A DNA stretch of 19,750 nt from JBARCX01 sp049794535 (GTDB lineage: Bacteria; Pseudomonadota; Gammaproteobacteria; Xanthomonadales; Rhodanobacteraceae). The position numbers were made by a program, and so were the translations under genes. The stretch spans positions 1 to 19,750 of the forward strand of contig JBARCX010000275.1 of assembly GCA_049794535.1 (NCBI GenBank), given 5' to 3'. The notes beneath the pieces were generated by a model. The model did not search any database and was not told where the DNA came from. It saw nothing but the letters and a program-made list of their open reading frames with translations. Positions 7,096 to 15,167 of this stretch are shown here, one piece after another; the first letter of the stretch is position 1, and each line of letters begins with the position of its first letter.

Positions 7096-8817
7096 TTAGT
7101 CCTTGGTCACGCGGTCGATCTCGGCCAGGCTGGTCACACCATTCTTTACCTTCAGCAGGGCCGATGCACGCAAATCGTTGATGCCCGCCGCGCGAGCCAC
7201 TTCAGCGATTTGCAACGCGTTGCCGCCTTTCAGCACGATCTTCTGGATTTCCTCCAGCATCGGCATGACCTGGTAGATGCCTACGCGCCCCTTATAGCCT
7301 TCGTTGCACTCGTCGCAGCCCCCTGCTTCGTAGATCGTCATGCCGGCGTCGATATCTTCCTGCGTGAAACCAGCGGAAAGCAGGACCTCGGGAGGCAGCA
7401 TTTGTGGTTTCTTACAACCATGCAAACGACGCGCCAGGCGCTGGGCAATGATTAACGTTACCGACGAGGTGATGTTGTACGGCGCGATACCCATGTTCAT
7501 CAGGCGCGCGATGGTTTGTGGCCCATCGTTGGTATGCAGGGTGGATAGCACCATGTGACCGGTTTGCGCCGCCTTGATCGCAATTTCGGCGGTTTCCAGG
7601 TCGCGGATTTCGCCGACCATGATCACGTCCGGATCTTGGCGCAGGAACGAGCGCAGTGCTGCGGCAAAGGTCATGCCGCGCTTCACATTCTGCTGCACCT
7701 GATTGATGCCGTCGACGCGGATTTCCACTGGATCTTCCACCGTCGAGATATTGCGCTCGTCAGTGTTGAGGATGTTTAGTGCGGTGTACAACGACACCGT
7801 TTTGCCTGAACCGGTAGGGCCGGTGACCAGCACCATGCCGTAGGGCTTGGCGATGGCGTCGAGGTAAAGTTGTTTTTGGGCCTCCTCATAGCCAAGCTTG
7901 TCGATGCCCAGTTTGGCCGAGGAGCTGTCCAGGATACGCAGTACGATTTTTTCGCCGAACAGGGTCGGCAGTGTGCTGACGCGAAAGTCCATCGAGCGGC
8001 TTTTGGACAGGTTGAGCTTGATACGGCCATCCTGTGGCACGCGACGCTCGGCGATATCCAGACCCGCCATCACCTTCAAGCGAGAGGAGAGGCGATTGGC
8101 CAGCTTCATCGGCGGATTGGCTACCGCACGTAGCATACCGTCCATGCGCAGGCGCACGCGGTACATAGTTTCAAACGGTTCGAAATGAATGTCCGAGGCG
8201 CCGCGGCGAATCGCATCCACCAGAATCTTGTTGACGAACTTCACCACCGGCGCGTCTTCACCGGCGGTGGCATCAATGCCCGTCGCATCGGCTTCATCGT
8301 CGCCGGATTCCAGCGCTAGTTCATCCAACTCGCCATGACCCATCTCGGGCATGGCGTTGTTCATCGCGCTGATCGCGTTCTCTATGACACGATTCAACTG
8401 GCCGCGTTCGACCAGGATCGGTTCCACCATGCAATTGGAGTGGAACTTGATCTCGTCCAATGCGTGTGACTGCATAGGGTCTGCAATGGCGACAAATAGT
8501 CGCTTGCCACGCCTAAGCAGTGGCAGGGCCTTGTGCTTGCTGAGCAGTGCTTCGCTGATCAAGTTGAGCGGCATGCTGGATGGGGCGATCGCGGTAACAT
8601 CCATCATCGGCATGCCGAATTCGGCTGAAGCGATCTGGGTAAGGCGAGTGCTGTCAACCAATCCATGATCAAGCAGCCACGCCGCCAATGACGCCTTCTG
8701 CTGAGCAGAATCCGCCACCGCTTTGCGCACATCGGCTTCCGGCAAAACACCTTCCGACACCAGCCGGCGGGCCATGCCGGATAGGCCCACGAGTGACGGT
8801 TGCAACTGCGTTGACAT
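7096..8817 (-). CDS. pilB: Type IV pilus extension ATPase PilB
   Basis: This 573-residue cytoplasmic hexameric ATPase powers pilus polymerisation. It has the N-terminal GspE/PilB (MshEN-type) domain (about residues 15-150), an acidic linker, and the secretion-ATPase core with Walker A GPTGSGKT at 333-340, an Asp-box region (TVEDPVEI), Walker B IMVGEIRD at about 399-406 and His-box residues (STLHTND). The zinc-binding region near residue 465 has CDEC in its second half. The first half reads RRLHGCKKP, with one cysteine where many PilB proteins have a CxxC pair. It starts with ATG and is divergent from the glycosyltransferase gene at 9071 across 253 bases. pilC follows downstream with no pilin gene between them. 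Confidence 0.97.
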   Translation of the reverse strand: MSTQLQPSLVGLSGMARRLVSEGVLPEADVRKAVADSAQQKASLAAWLLDHGLVDSTRLTQIASAEFGMPMMDVTAIAPSSMPLNLISEALLSKHKALPLLRRGKRLFVAIADPMQSHALDEIKFHSNCMVEPILVERGQLNRVIENAISAMNNAMPEMGHGELDELALESGDDEADATGIDATAGEDAPVVKFVNKILVDAIRRGASDIHFEPFETMYRVRLRMDGMLRAVANPPMKLANRLSSRLKVMAGLDIAERRVPQDGRIKLNLSKSRSMDFRVSTLPTLFGEKIVLRILDSSSAKLGIDKLGYEEAQKQLYLDAIAKPYGMVLVTGPTGSGKTVSLYTALNILNTDERNISTVEDPVEIRVDGINQVQQNVKRGMTFAAALRSFLRQDPDVIMVGEIRDLETAEIAIKAAQTGHMVLSTLHTNDGPQTIARLMNMGIAPYNITSSVTLIIAQRLARRLHGCKKPQMLPPEVLLSAGFTQEDIDAGMTIYEAGGCDECNEGYKGRVGIYQVMPMLEEIQKIVLKGGNALQIAEVARAAGINDLRASALLKVKNGVTSLAEIDRVTKD

Positions 8818-9018
8818 GATAAACCCGACCCAGCCCCCTGATTAGTTGGGAATTTAGCGCACATAGCTCCAGGTAGCCATCGGCTATCGCTCATGGCGTC
8901 TGCTGAAGGTGATGCATCGCACAAGCTGCGTCGGCTATCTGCTGGCCAAATCATGTTCAGCTAGGGAGCCGCATGGCTGGTAATGGCGACCCGGTACCCA
9001 TTCCAGCCATCGCATCAA

Positions 9019-9046
9019 TTTACAGGCGCGGCACCCGCGTTATGAT
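9019..9046 (+). promoter_or_regulatory. Near-consensus sigma70 promoter for the glycan operon
   Basis: A -35 TTTACA (9019-9024; consensus TTGACA), a 16-base spacer and a -10 TATGAT (9041-9046; consensus TATAAT) each match 5 of 6 positions. A transcript starting near 9053 would have a leader of only about 18 bases that contains the ribosome site GGGGGAG (9059-9065). Placement just before the first gene of the plus-strand run supports function. Confidence 0.65.
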
Positions 9047-9058
9047 CTCTTTTCACCT

Positions 9059-9065
9059 GGGGGAG
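9059..9065 (+). promoter_or_regulatory. Ribosome binding site supporting a TTG start
   Basis: GGGGGAG ends five bases before the TTG at 9071. No in-frame ATG or GTG lies close by, and the glycosyltransferase fold begins at the third residue (RLSIILPA), so the TTG start is well supported. Confidence 0.6.
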
Positions 9066-9070
9066 CTGTC

Positions 9071-9925
9071 TTGAATCGCCTTAGCATCATCCTGCCTGCC
9101 AAGAATGAAGCGCCTGCGCTGGCCGACCTGTTGCCGCGTCTGCGTGCCGTGCATCCAACGGCCGAGATCATCGTCGTTGACGATGGCTCCACCGATGACA
9201 CTCGCTCGATTTGTAGCAACCATTGCGTGCAGTGCCTTTCATCGCCCTATTCGATGGGCAACGGCGCAGCCATCAAACGAGGTGCTCGCGCTGCAATCGG
9301 AGACATCCTTGTATTCATGGATGGTGATGGCCAGCACGATTCGGCCGATATCGCGCGTCTACTGACCAAGCTGGATGAAGGCTACGACATGGTTGTCGGT
9401 GCTCGTGACTGGGGGAGTCAGGCCGGCGTTGGTCGTGGTCTGGCCAATACGCTCTATAACTGGCTGGCTACACGCATGACGGGTCACGTGGTCGCTGACC
9501 TCACGTCAGGCTTTCGTGCCGTTCGTGCAATTAAATTCCGCGAATTCTTGCACCTGCTACCGAACGGCTTCAGCTATCCCACCACCAGCACCATGGCGTT
9601 CTTCCGTAGCGCCTATCCTGTGGCTTACGTGCCGATCAAGGCTGCGCAGCGTGTGGGCAAGAGTCATATCAAGCCACTTCGGGATGGCATTCGTTTCCTG
9701 CTGATCATTTTCAAAATCGCCACGCTGTATTCGCCGCTGAAGTTGTTCGTGCCGGCAAGCGCGGTGTTCTTTCTGTTGGGCTGCATCAACTACGCATGGA
9801 CCTTCATCCAGAACGGGCGGCTCACCAACATGAGCACGTTGATGTGGAGTGCAGCAGTTATCGTGTTCCTGATCGGGTTGGTGTCCGAACAGATTACCGC
9901 TTTGACATATCGTCACCATGACTGA
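9071..9925 (+). CDS. DPM1-like family 2 glycosyltransferase with two C-terminal membrane helices
   Basis: This 284-residue GT-A enzyme has the opening LSIILPAKNEA, nucleotide-binding VVDDGSTDD (Asp37, Asp38) and the metal-binding DGD at 84-86 (FMDGDGQHD). The acceptor-side segment SGFRAVRA is typical of dolichyl/polyprenyl-phosphate sugar synthases. Two hydrophobic helices end the protein (about residues 221-245 and 256-278). By family the likely reaction is transfer of a sugar from a nucleotide donor to a polyprenyl phosphate on the cytoplasmic face; the sugar cannot be read from sequence. A TTG start with a good Shine-Dalgarno is used. It is the first gene after the promoter at 9019-9046 and overlaps the next gene by 8 bases. 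It could provide the lipid-linked monosaccharide for the GT-C protein at 17259-19322 (inference). Confidence 0.88.
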   Translation: MNRLSIILPAKNEAPALADLLPRLRAVHPTAEIIVVDDGSTDDTRSICSNHCVQCLSSPYSMGNGAAIKRGARAAIGDILVFMDGDGQHDSADIARLLTKLDEGYDMVVGARDWGSQAGVGRGLANTLYNWLATRMTGHVVADLTSGFRAVRAIKFREFLHLLPNGFSYPTTSTMAFFRSAYPVAYVPIKAAQRVGKSHIKPLRDGIRFLLIIFKIATLYSPLKLFVPASAVFFLLGCINYAWTFIQNGRLTNMSTLMWSAAVIVFLIGLVSEQITALTYRHHD

Positions 9926-10673
9926 ACTGGTTCGACGAAAGCCGCATGCTGCACTGGATTTGGCGGGGCGCCAAGCAAAAGCACGCAAGATTGAACAATT
10001 GCTTGCGTTATCCCGGAAAGAGCTGCGACCAATACGAATGCTCGAAATCGGAGCGGGTTCGGGTGCCATCGCTCATTATTTTTGCAGCGATGCAGATCCC
10101 ATCTGTGATGTGGTGGCCGTAGATGTTGTTGACCAGCGGCAGCAGACCGAGGGTTACGAGTTTCGTGTAGTAGAAGGTGTTAAATTGCCCTTTGAAACTG
10201 CCAGCTTCGATGTCGTAATCAGCAATCACGTGCTTGAGCACGTGGGCAATAGAGAGCAGCAATTAACCCACCTCCGCGAGATCGGCCGAGTGCTCAATCC
10301 ACAGGGAGTGGCCTATCTGGCTTCACCCAATCGTTGGCAGATTGTCGAGCCACATTACCGCCTGGCTTTCTTGAGCTGGCTACCACATGCGCTGCGCAAT
10401 CGTTATCTTGCCCTTGCTGGCAAGGGTAATTTTTACGATTGCGAGCCATTGGATATGGGGACCCTTGAATGCCTGCTAAGCGAGGCGGAACTGGGGTATC
10501 GGAACATCTGCGTAAAGGCATTTCGCTATGTGCTGATCGCCGAACATTCTCGAGCGCCATTCGCGCGCATGGCAGGTCGGCTTCCGGATGCATGGCTTGA
10601 ATCGCTCCGTGGGCTATGTCCGACACATATTTATCTGTTGCGGCATGCGGCATCTATGCATGAAGCACGATAA
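9918..10673 (+). CDS. Class I SAM-dependent methyltransferase
   Basis: This 251-residue protein has a Rossmann methyltransferase core: motif I MLEIGAGSGAIAHYF, an acidic residue after strand 2 (VVAVDVVD), motif II region FDVVISNHVLEHV, and a following Methyltransf_11/23-like stretch (LREIGRVLNPQGVAYLASPN). The C-terminal half is longer than a minimal core and unrecognised. The start overlaps the upstream glycosyltransferase stop by 8 bases, and its own end overlaps the following GT4 gene by 14 bases, so the three are translationally linked. Its place between glycosyltransferases suggests O-methylation of a sugar in a growing glycan or a nucleotide-sugar precursor; the substrate is unknown. 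It lacks the N-terminal zinc ribbon of the two methyltransferases further along. Confidence 0.85.
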   Translation: MTELVRRKPHAALDLAGRQAKARKIEQLLALSRKELRPIRMLEIGAGSGAIAHYFCSDADPICDVVAVDVVDQRQQTEGYEFRVVEGVKLPFETASFDVVISNHVLEHVGNREQQLTHLREIGRVLNPQGVAYLASPNRWQIVEPHYRLAFLSWLPHALRNRYLALAGKGNFYDCEPLDMGTLECLLSEAELGYRNICVKAFRYVLIAEHSRAPFARMAGRLPDAWLESLRGLCPTHIYLLRHAASMHEAR

Positions 10674-11889
10674 CACTACTGCGCCTCCCCGGTTGCTGAT
10701 TCTGGCCTCTACCTACCCACGCTGGGCGAATGATCACGAGCCGGGTTTTGTGCACGAACTTTCCAAGCGACTGGTCGACACGTTTGATGTAACAGTGTTG
10801 TGTCCTCATGCTCCCGATGCGCGGTCTCAGGAATGCATGGATGATGTGCAGGTACATCGTTATCGTTATGCCCCTGCACGTCTGGAAACCTTGGTCAATG
10901 ATGGCGGTATAGTCATCAACCTCAAGCATCAGCCGTGGAAATGGCTGTTATTGCCTGGCTTTTTGCTGGCACAGATTTGGGCGGCGTGGCGCCTGATCCG
11001 CGTCCAGCGTCCTGACGTGATTCATGCTCACTGGCTGATCCCGCAGGGTTTGGTCGTGGCCTTGTTAGGCTTGGTCTACAGGCGTGTGCCCCCGTTTGTG
11101 GTTACTTCACACGGTGCCGATTTGTATGCGTTGCGCACCAAGCCACTGCAAGCGTTGAAGCGCTTTGTCGCCCGTCGCGCTGCTGCGCTCACCGTGGTCA
11201 GTCAGGCCATGCGTGATGAACTGATCCGGCTTGGTGTGGATTCATCCAAAATCAGTGTGCGCTCGATGGGTGTGGATTTAGAGCAGCGCTTCAGGCCTGA
11301 CTCTTCAGTGCAGCGTAGTGTGGGCGAAATCCTGTTCGTAGGGCGACTGGTTGAAAAGAAGGGAGTGCGCCACCTGATCGATGCTATGCCGGCCATTCTT
11401 GCAATGTGTCCTGACGCGCATCTCACCATCGCTGGCTTTGGTCCCGAGGAGCAAGCCTTGCGTGCTCAAGTACGGCATCTGAATATGGCCGAGTACGTAC
11501 AATTCATGGGCGCTGTCACTCAGGGGGCGCTACCTGAGTTTTATCGGCGTGCAGCTGTATTTGTGGCACCTTTTGTGCAGGCCGACAACGGCGATGTGGA
11601 GGGCTTAGGGTTAGTGGTGGTCGAGGCTGTTGGCTGCCTCTGCCCGGTGGTGGTCGGCGCCGTGCCAGCGATGCTGGATGTACTCGACGCCTGCAGCGAT
11701 AGCGTTGTGTCTCCGTGCGATATCAATGCACTTGCAACCGCAGTTGTCGAGACACTTCATGATTCGCAGTGCGCACACGCACGTGCCGTGACAAGGCGGC
11801 AGCGTCTGTTGAAACGGTTTTCCTGGCGGGAGGTTGCGCGTGGCTATGCGTCCGTATTGAAAACTGTCATCGCGCTCAGGCGGGCTTAA
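10660..11889 (+). CDS. GT4-family (GT-B fold) glycosyltransferase
   Basis: This cytoplasmic or membrane-associated retaining glycosyltransferase has about 409 residues. The N-terminal Glyco_transf_4 domain starts at RLLILASTYPRW and includes DVIHAHWLIPQG and VTSHGADLY, typical of GT4 acceptor domains. The C-terminal domain starts at ILFVGRLVEKKGVRHLIDA and carries the EX7E motif (Glu314 to Glu322, EGLGLVVVE) that binds the nucleotide-sugar donor. The hydrophobic segment WLLLPGFLLAQIWAAW may associate with the membrane. The ATG at 10660 is preferred because the fold begins about ten residues later. An in-frame ATG at 10588 would add 24 residues read inside the preceding methyltransferase gene. 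Donor and acceptor sugars are not predictable from the sequence. An 84-base gap with a weak AT-rich stem (11916-11935) precedes the next gene. Confidence 0.88.
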   Translation: MKHDNTTAPPRLLILASTYPRWANDHEPGFVHELSKRLVDTFDVTVLCPHAPDARSQECMDDVQVHRYRYAPARLETLVNDGGIVINLKHQPWKWLLLPGFLLAQIWAAWRLIRVQRPDVIHAHWLIPQGLVVALLGLVYRRVPPFVVTSHGADLYALRTKPLQALKRFVARRAAALTVVSQAMRDELIRLGVDSSKISVRSMGVDLEQRFRPDSSVQRSVGEILFVGRLVEKKGVRHLIDAMPAILAMCPDAHLTIAGFGPEEQALRAQVRHLNMAEYVQFMGAVTQGALPEFYRRAAVFVAPFVQADNGDVEGLGLVVVEAVGCLCPVVVGAVPAMLDVLDACSDSVVSPCDINALATAVVETLHDSQCAHARAVTRRQRLLKRFSWREVARGYASVLKTVIALRRA

Positions 11890-11973
11890 TCATGGATTCG
11901 GTGATTTTGTGGTTGGATTTTTTCTGTAGAAAATCATGTTCTCAATTCATTTTCGCGCAGCAGAGGGCGGGTC

Positions 11974-12948
11974 ATGACATTGAGTGACGCTAGGATCATG
12001 GGTAGCACCGGAAACAGGCCCTTTGATGCCTCGCGCATCGCGGTTTTGACGGTGACATATCACCCAGAAATCGCGCGCTTGGAGCAGCAGATATCGGCGC
12101 TTCCATCGGACGCTTTGCTTGTGTTGGTGGACAATGCATCGTCCGCAATTGAAGTGAATGAGATAAGGCAACTTGTAGCATGCCAGCCGCGTGCCCATGT
12201 TTTGAGAAATGAAACCAATCTTGGCCTTGGTGCCGCGCTAAATCTTGGGGCGGCGCATGTAGCGAAGATTGCTCCGATGACAGAGTTTTTGCTGCTGCTG
12301 GATCAGGATAGCGTGCCGCATCCGGGAGCCATCGAGCAGTTACATCGAGCATTCCTTCAGCTGGAGCGTGAAGGTCAGTCAGTGGGTTGTGTGGGGCCGC
12401 GGTTGATAGATCAGGCTACGGGACTACAACACGGATTTCATTGTATTCGCGGTTGGCGTTGGGCGCGCGCTTTTGCCGGCGACGATAGTGCGACTGTCGT
12501 CGATTGTGCCAATCTCAACGGCAGTGGAACGTTGGTCCGATTGTCCCTTTTTCAGCAGATGGGTGGCCTCAATGAGGCTATGTTCATTGATCACATCGAC
12601 ACGGATTGGTCGTTCCGTGTGCTAGATGCTGGGTTTAAATTGTTTGGTATCCCACAGGCAACATTTGATCATTGCATGGGTGAGAGAGGTATGCGTTTCT
12701 GGTGGTTCGGATGGCGAGCGTGGCCGCAGCGTACGCCGAAGAGACATTATTCTTTGTTTCGAAATGCGGTTTATCTGCTTCATCAATCCTATGTGCCATG
12801 TGTATGGAAGTTCTGGGCCGTGGTGAAGCTAGTGGTTACACTTCTAGTTCATGCGATCTTCGATTCTCAGCGGATATCGCAAGTGCACAACATGGTTTGT
12901 GGAATTTATGATTCGCGTAATCGAGCTGCTTTCGAGAAGCGAAACTAA
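11974..12948 (+). CDS. Rhamnosyltransferase-like family 2 glycosyltransferase
   Basis: This 324-residue protein shows the GT2 core of the WbbL/RfbF-type rhamnosyltransferase group: IAVLTVTYHPE, LVLVDNASS, NLGLGAALNLGA, then LLLDQDSVPHPG (the DxD-like metal site as DQDS). The acceptor region is CANLNGSGTLVRLSLFQQMGG and FIDHIDTDWSFRVLDAG, where the acidic pair before WSFR is the usual catalytic-base area. A C-terminal amphipathic or hydrophobic segment (FWAVVKLVVTLLVHAIF) probably docks to the membrane. The ATG at 11974 has GAGGGCGGG shortly upstream. Rhamnose as donor is inferred from family resemblance only. Codon usage becomes more AT-rich from here to about 15.1 kb. The stop lies in a small stem (12944-12960). 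Confidence 0.85.
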   Translation: MTLSDARIMGSTGNRPFDASRIAVLTVTYHPEIARLEQQISALPSDALLVLVDNASSAIEVNEIRQLVACQPRAHVLRNETNLGLGAALNLGAAHVAKIAPMTEFLLLLDQDSVPHPGAIEQLHRAFLQLEREGQSVGCVGPRLIDQATGLQHGFHCIRGWRWARAFAGDDSATVVDCANLNGSGTLVRLSLFQQMGGLNEAMFIDHIDTDWSFRVLDAGFKLFGIPQATFDHCMGERGMRFWWFGWRAWPQRTPKRHYSLFRNAVYLLHQSYVPCVWKFWAVVKLVVTLLVHAIFDSQRISQVHNMVCGIYDSRNRAAFEKRN

Positions 12949-13053
12949 AGACTATTTAGTCATTCGGTGGATTCATTTATTAGTGGTTTATTTGAGTCGA
13001 CGTGGTATCAGTAAAGGCTTTTCTTGGTTGTGTTTTTGATGGGGAAGTGAGAT

Positions 13054-14103
13054 ATGGCGATGCCGGATATAAGTGAAAAATCATATTGGCTCGATGGTGA
13101 TCTGGAGTCAGTAAAAGCTTGTCCCGCTTGTGGCGAGCCCGCTTCAGTCTTTCGTTATGAGGGTTTGGAGGATCATCTGGAGGGTGTGCCTGGTAAGTGG
13201 GGGATTCGGCATTGCGCAAAGTGCGAAAGTCTTTTTCTGGATCCAAGGCCGACAATTAGCTCTATTGGCAAGGCGTATTCGAGTGCCTCCTACTTTACAC
13301 ATCAAAGTGGAGGTGCTATGCACGCGGCGGATAATGGTGGTTCTGTAGTCTGGCGATTGGCGAATGGCTATTTGAATGCTCGCTTTGGATGTCAGCGAAA
13401 GCCATTCAATTCAATGGGTCGATGGTTGGTTCCATGGATTGTTCCAATTCGCCAGCAACTTGATTACTTCTATAGGCATCTTCCGCGGCAAGGGGCGCGG
13501 CTGCTCGACGTGGGTTGTGGTAACGGTGCTTTTTTACTTCGTGCAATGGAGGCGGGCTGGAAGGTTTTTGGGGTTGAGCCCGATCCGGCCGCTGCCAAGC
13601 AGGCGAAAGCGGCGCAGCTGATTGTCCATAATGGAGACATTCATTCGTACAGTCCCGACGGCACATTCGATGTTATTACCTTGTCGCACGTATTTGAGCA
13701 TTTGCATGACCCTAGTGATGTGTTGTTACGTTGTTTTGAGTTGCTTAATCCGGGGGGTGTCTTATGGATGGCAATGCCAAATGCGGATGGACTTGGGCAG
13801 AAAATTTACCGTAGTGCGTGGTTTGCTCTTGATCCTCCACGTCACCTTTTTCTTCCAAGTCGACGAGAGCTCAAGCGGCTTTGTTCTTATGCCGGGTTCT
13901 CGGAAGTTCGCTTGCTAAGACGAGGTAGGAGTGGCTCGGCTGGTATGCGCCTTTCTACAATGCGTGCGGAAAAGCTTGGTATGCCATTCGGTACGAATTC
14001 ATTTTTGAGTTCGGCACTTTGGAATTCAGTGGTCAATATTGTTTCGATATTCAGTACTCGATGGTCGGATGAAATTGTTATCACTGCAATAAAGCCGAAG
14101 TGA
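13054..14103 (+). CDS. Zinc-ribbon class I SAM methyltransferase, copy 1
   Basis: This 349-residue protein begins with a cysteine ribbon, CPAC at 23-26 and CAKC at 54-57, leading into SLFLDPRPT. A central linker (VVWRLANGYLNARFG, PIRQQLDYFYRHLPR) precedes the SAM core: motif I LLDVGCGNGAF (about 150-160), VFGVEPDPAAA, and FDVITLSHVFEHLHDP. The C-terminal region has PPRHLFLPSRRELKRL. Such ribbon-plus-Methyltransf_23 proteins are frequent in polysaccharide clusters, where they methylate sugars; the exact target here is unknown. The start at 13054 has GGGGAAGTGAG upstream; an ATG two codons later (13060) is equally possible. It is followed after 29 bases by a clear paralogue. It is AT-rich compared with the pil genes (28 of 60 G+C at 13261-13320; 23 of 60 at 13981-14040). 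Confidence 0.85.
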   Translation: MAMPDISEKSYWLDGDLESVKACPACGEPASVFRYEGLEDHLEGVPGKWGIRHCAKCESLFLDPRPTISSIGKAYSSASYFTHQSGGAMHAADNGGSVVWRLANGYLNARFGCQRKPFNSMGRWLVPWIVPIRQQLDYFYRHLPRQGARLLDVGCGNGAFLLRAMEAGWKVFGVEPDPAAAKQAKAAQLIVHNGDIHSYSPDGTFDVITLSHVFEHLHDPSDVLLRCFELLNPGGVLWMAMPNADGLGQKIYRSAWFALDPPRHLFLPSRRELKRLCSYAGFSEVRLLRRGRSGSAGMRLSTMRAEKLGMPFGTNSFLSSALWNSVVNIVSIFSTRWSDEIVITAIKPK

Positions 14104-14132
14104 ATTTTTGACAAACGAGCGTATGTTATTTT

Positions 14133-15167
14133 ATGGAAGCGATAGGTGATAGCTCACAATATTGGCGTGAAGCGGAGCTTGAGCTTCCTACATGTTGTGC
14201 TGCATGTGAGGGTGTGGTTTTGGAGCCATTCCATATTGGATTGATGGACCATGAAGAAGGTATTCCAGGTGTCTGGAACATGCTTCGATGCAAAACTTGT
14301 CACTCCTTGTCTCTAAGTCCGCGCCCTACACGGTCAGCTGTTATCAAGGCTTATCGAAGTTATTACACACACTTATCGCCGCTAACGGAAAACCGTGCGT
14401 ATGAAGGGACATCGTTGGCTTGGCGGCTTGTTGGTGGGTATCTGCGACGACGCTTTGGTATTAAGAAAGGCATATCGCTATATATCGGCAGCTTGGTAGT
14501 GTGGATTATATTTCCGTTAAGGCTTCAGCTTGATTATTTATATAGGCATTTGCCGCGAATGCCAGGCCGGTTGCTAGATGTTGGTTGCGGCAATGGCGCT
14601 TTCATGCTCCGCGCACAGGACGCGGGTTGGGTTGTGGAGGGAATCGAGCCTGATTCTGTCGCGGCGAGTCAAGGATGCGCACATGGGCTCTCGATATTCA
14701 TGGGCGATATAGCAGTTTTTCAACCTCAGGAACGATACGACGTAATTACGCTGGCGCACGTTATTGAACATTTGCATGATCCATCTGCGATGCTGCGTGC
14801 GTGTGCTGATTTGATACGGCCCGGTGGTACGATTTGGGTTGCAACACCGAATATTGAGAGCCTTGGACACAAGCTTTTTTCGGCTGCATGGCAGCCGCTT
14901 GAGGTGCCGCGTCATTTCGTGATGCCTTCTCCGCTTGCTTTGGCTGCAATGCTGCGTGACGCCGGCTTTGAAGACATTCGTTTCGTGCGTCGCGGTCGTG
15001 GTTCACGAAAACGGCTTGACGCGTCGAATCGGCGCGCGTCTGCACTTGGCTTACCCACGCGATCTACACTGTTCTGGTCGACTCTTGTTGATTTATATGC
15101 ATCGTGCAGCACCTTGGGCGCAGAGGAATTGGTGGTCATGGCACATCGTTCGACTCGCTCATCATGA
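14133..15167 (+). CDS. Zinc-ribbon class I SAM methyltransferase, copy 2 (tandem paralogue)
   Basis: This 344-residue protein is collinear with the preceding gene. It has a ribbon with CAAC at 22-25 and CKTC at 53-56, then SLSLSPRPT, SLAWRLVGGYLRRRFG, PLRLQLDYLYRHLPR, the motif I LLDVGCGNGAF, VEGIEPDSVAA, YDVITLAHVIEHLHDP and VPRHFVMPS. The scaffold is highly conserved, while the region between ribbon and linker and the C-terminal tail differ, pointing to an old duplication with possible change of target hydroxyl or sugar. There is no clear Shine-Dalgarno before the ATG at 14133, but alignment with copy 1 (QYW against SYW near residue 10) supports this start. It overlaps the next glycosyltransferase by four bases (ATGA). 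Its composition is AT-rich (22 of 60 G+C at 14461-14520). Confidence 0.85.
   Translation: MEAIGDSSQYWREAELELPTCCAACEGVVLEPFHIGLMDHEEGIPGVWNMLRCKTCHSLSLSPRPTRSAVIKAYRSYYTHLSPLTENRAYEGTSLAWRLVGGYLRRRFGIKKGISLYIGSLVVWIIFPLRLQLDYLYRHLPRMPGRLLDVGCGNGAFMLRAQDAGWVVEGIEPDSVAASQGCAHGLSIFMGDIAVFQPQERYDVITLAHVIEHLHDPSAMLRACADLIRPGGTIWVATPNIESLGHKLFSAAWQPLEVPRHFVMPSPLALAAMLRDAGFEDIRFVRRGRGSRKRLDASNRRASALGLPTRSTLFWSTLVDLYASCSTLGAEELVVMAHRSTRSS

Noticed and set aside
8934..8949. Possible sigma54 site (GG-N10-GC on the minus strand) upstream of pilB
   Set aside because: Spacing fits, but the surrounding bases match the TGGCAC-N5-TTGC consensus poorly and such GG/GC spacing is frequent by chance.
11916..11935. 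AT-rich 8-bp stem between the GT4 and rhamnosyltransferase-like genes
   Set aside because: The stem GATTTTTT/AGAAAATC is weak, includes a wobble pair and lacks a following U-tract. Not a convincing terminator or regulatory element.
14108..14136. A perfect TTGACA box just before methyltransferase copy 2
   Set aside because: The best -10 at proper spacing (TTATGG, 14131-14136) overlaps the start codon, so a transcript would begin inside the gene. Probably a chance match in AT-rich sequence, although a promoter for a later start cannot be fully excluded.
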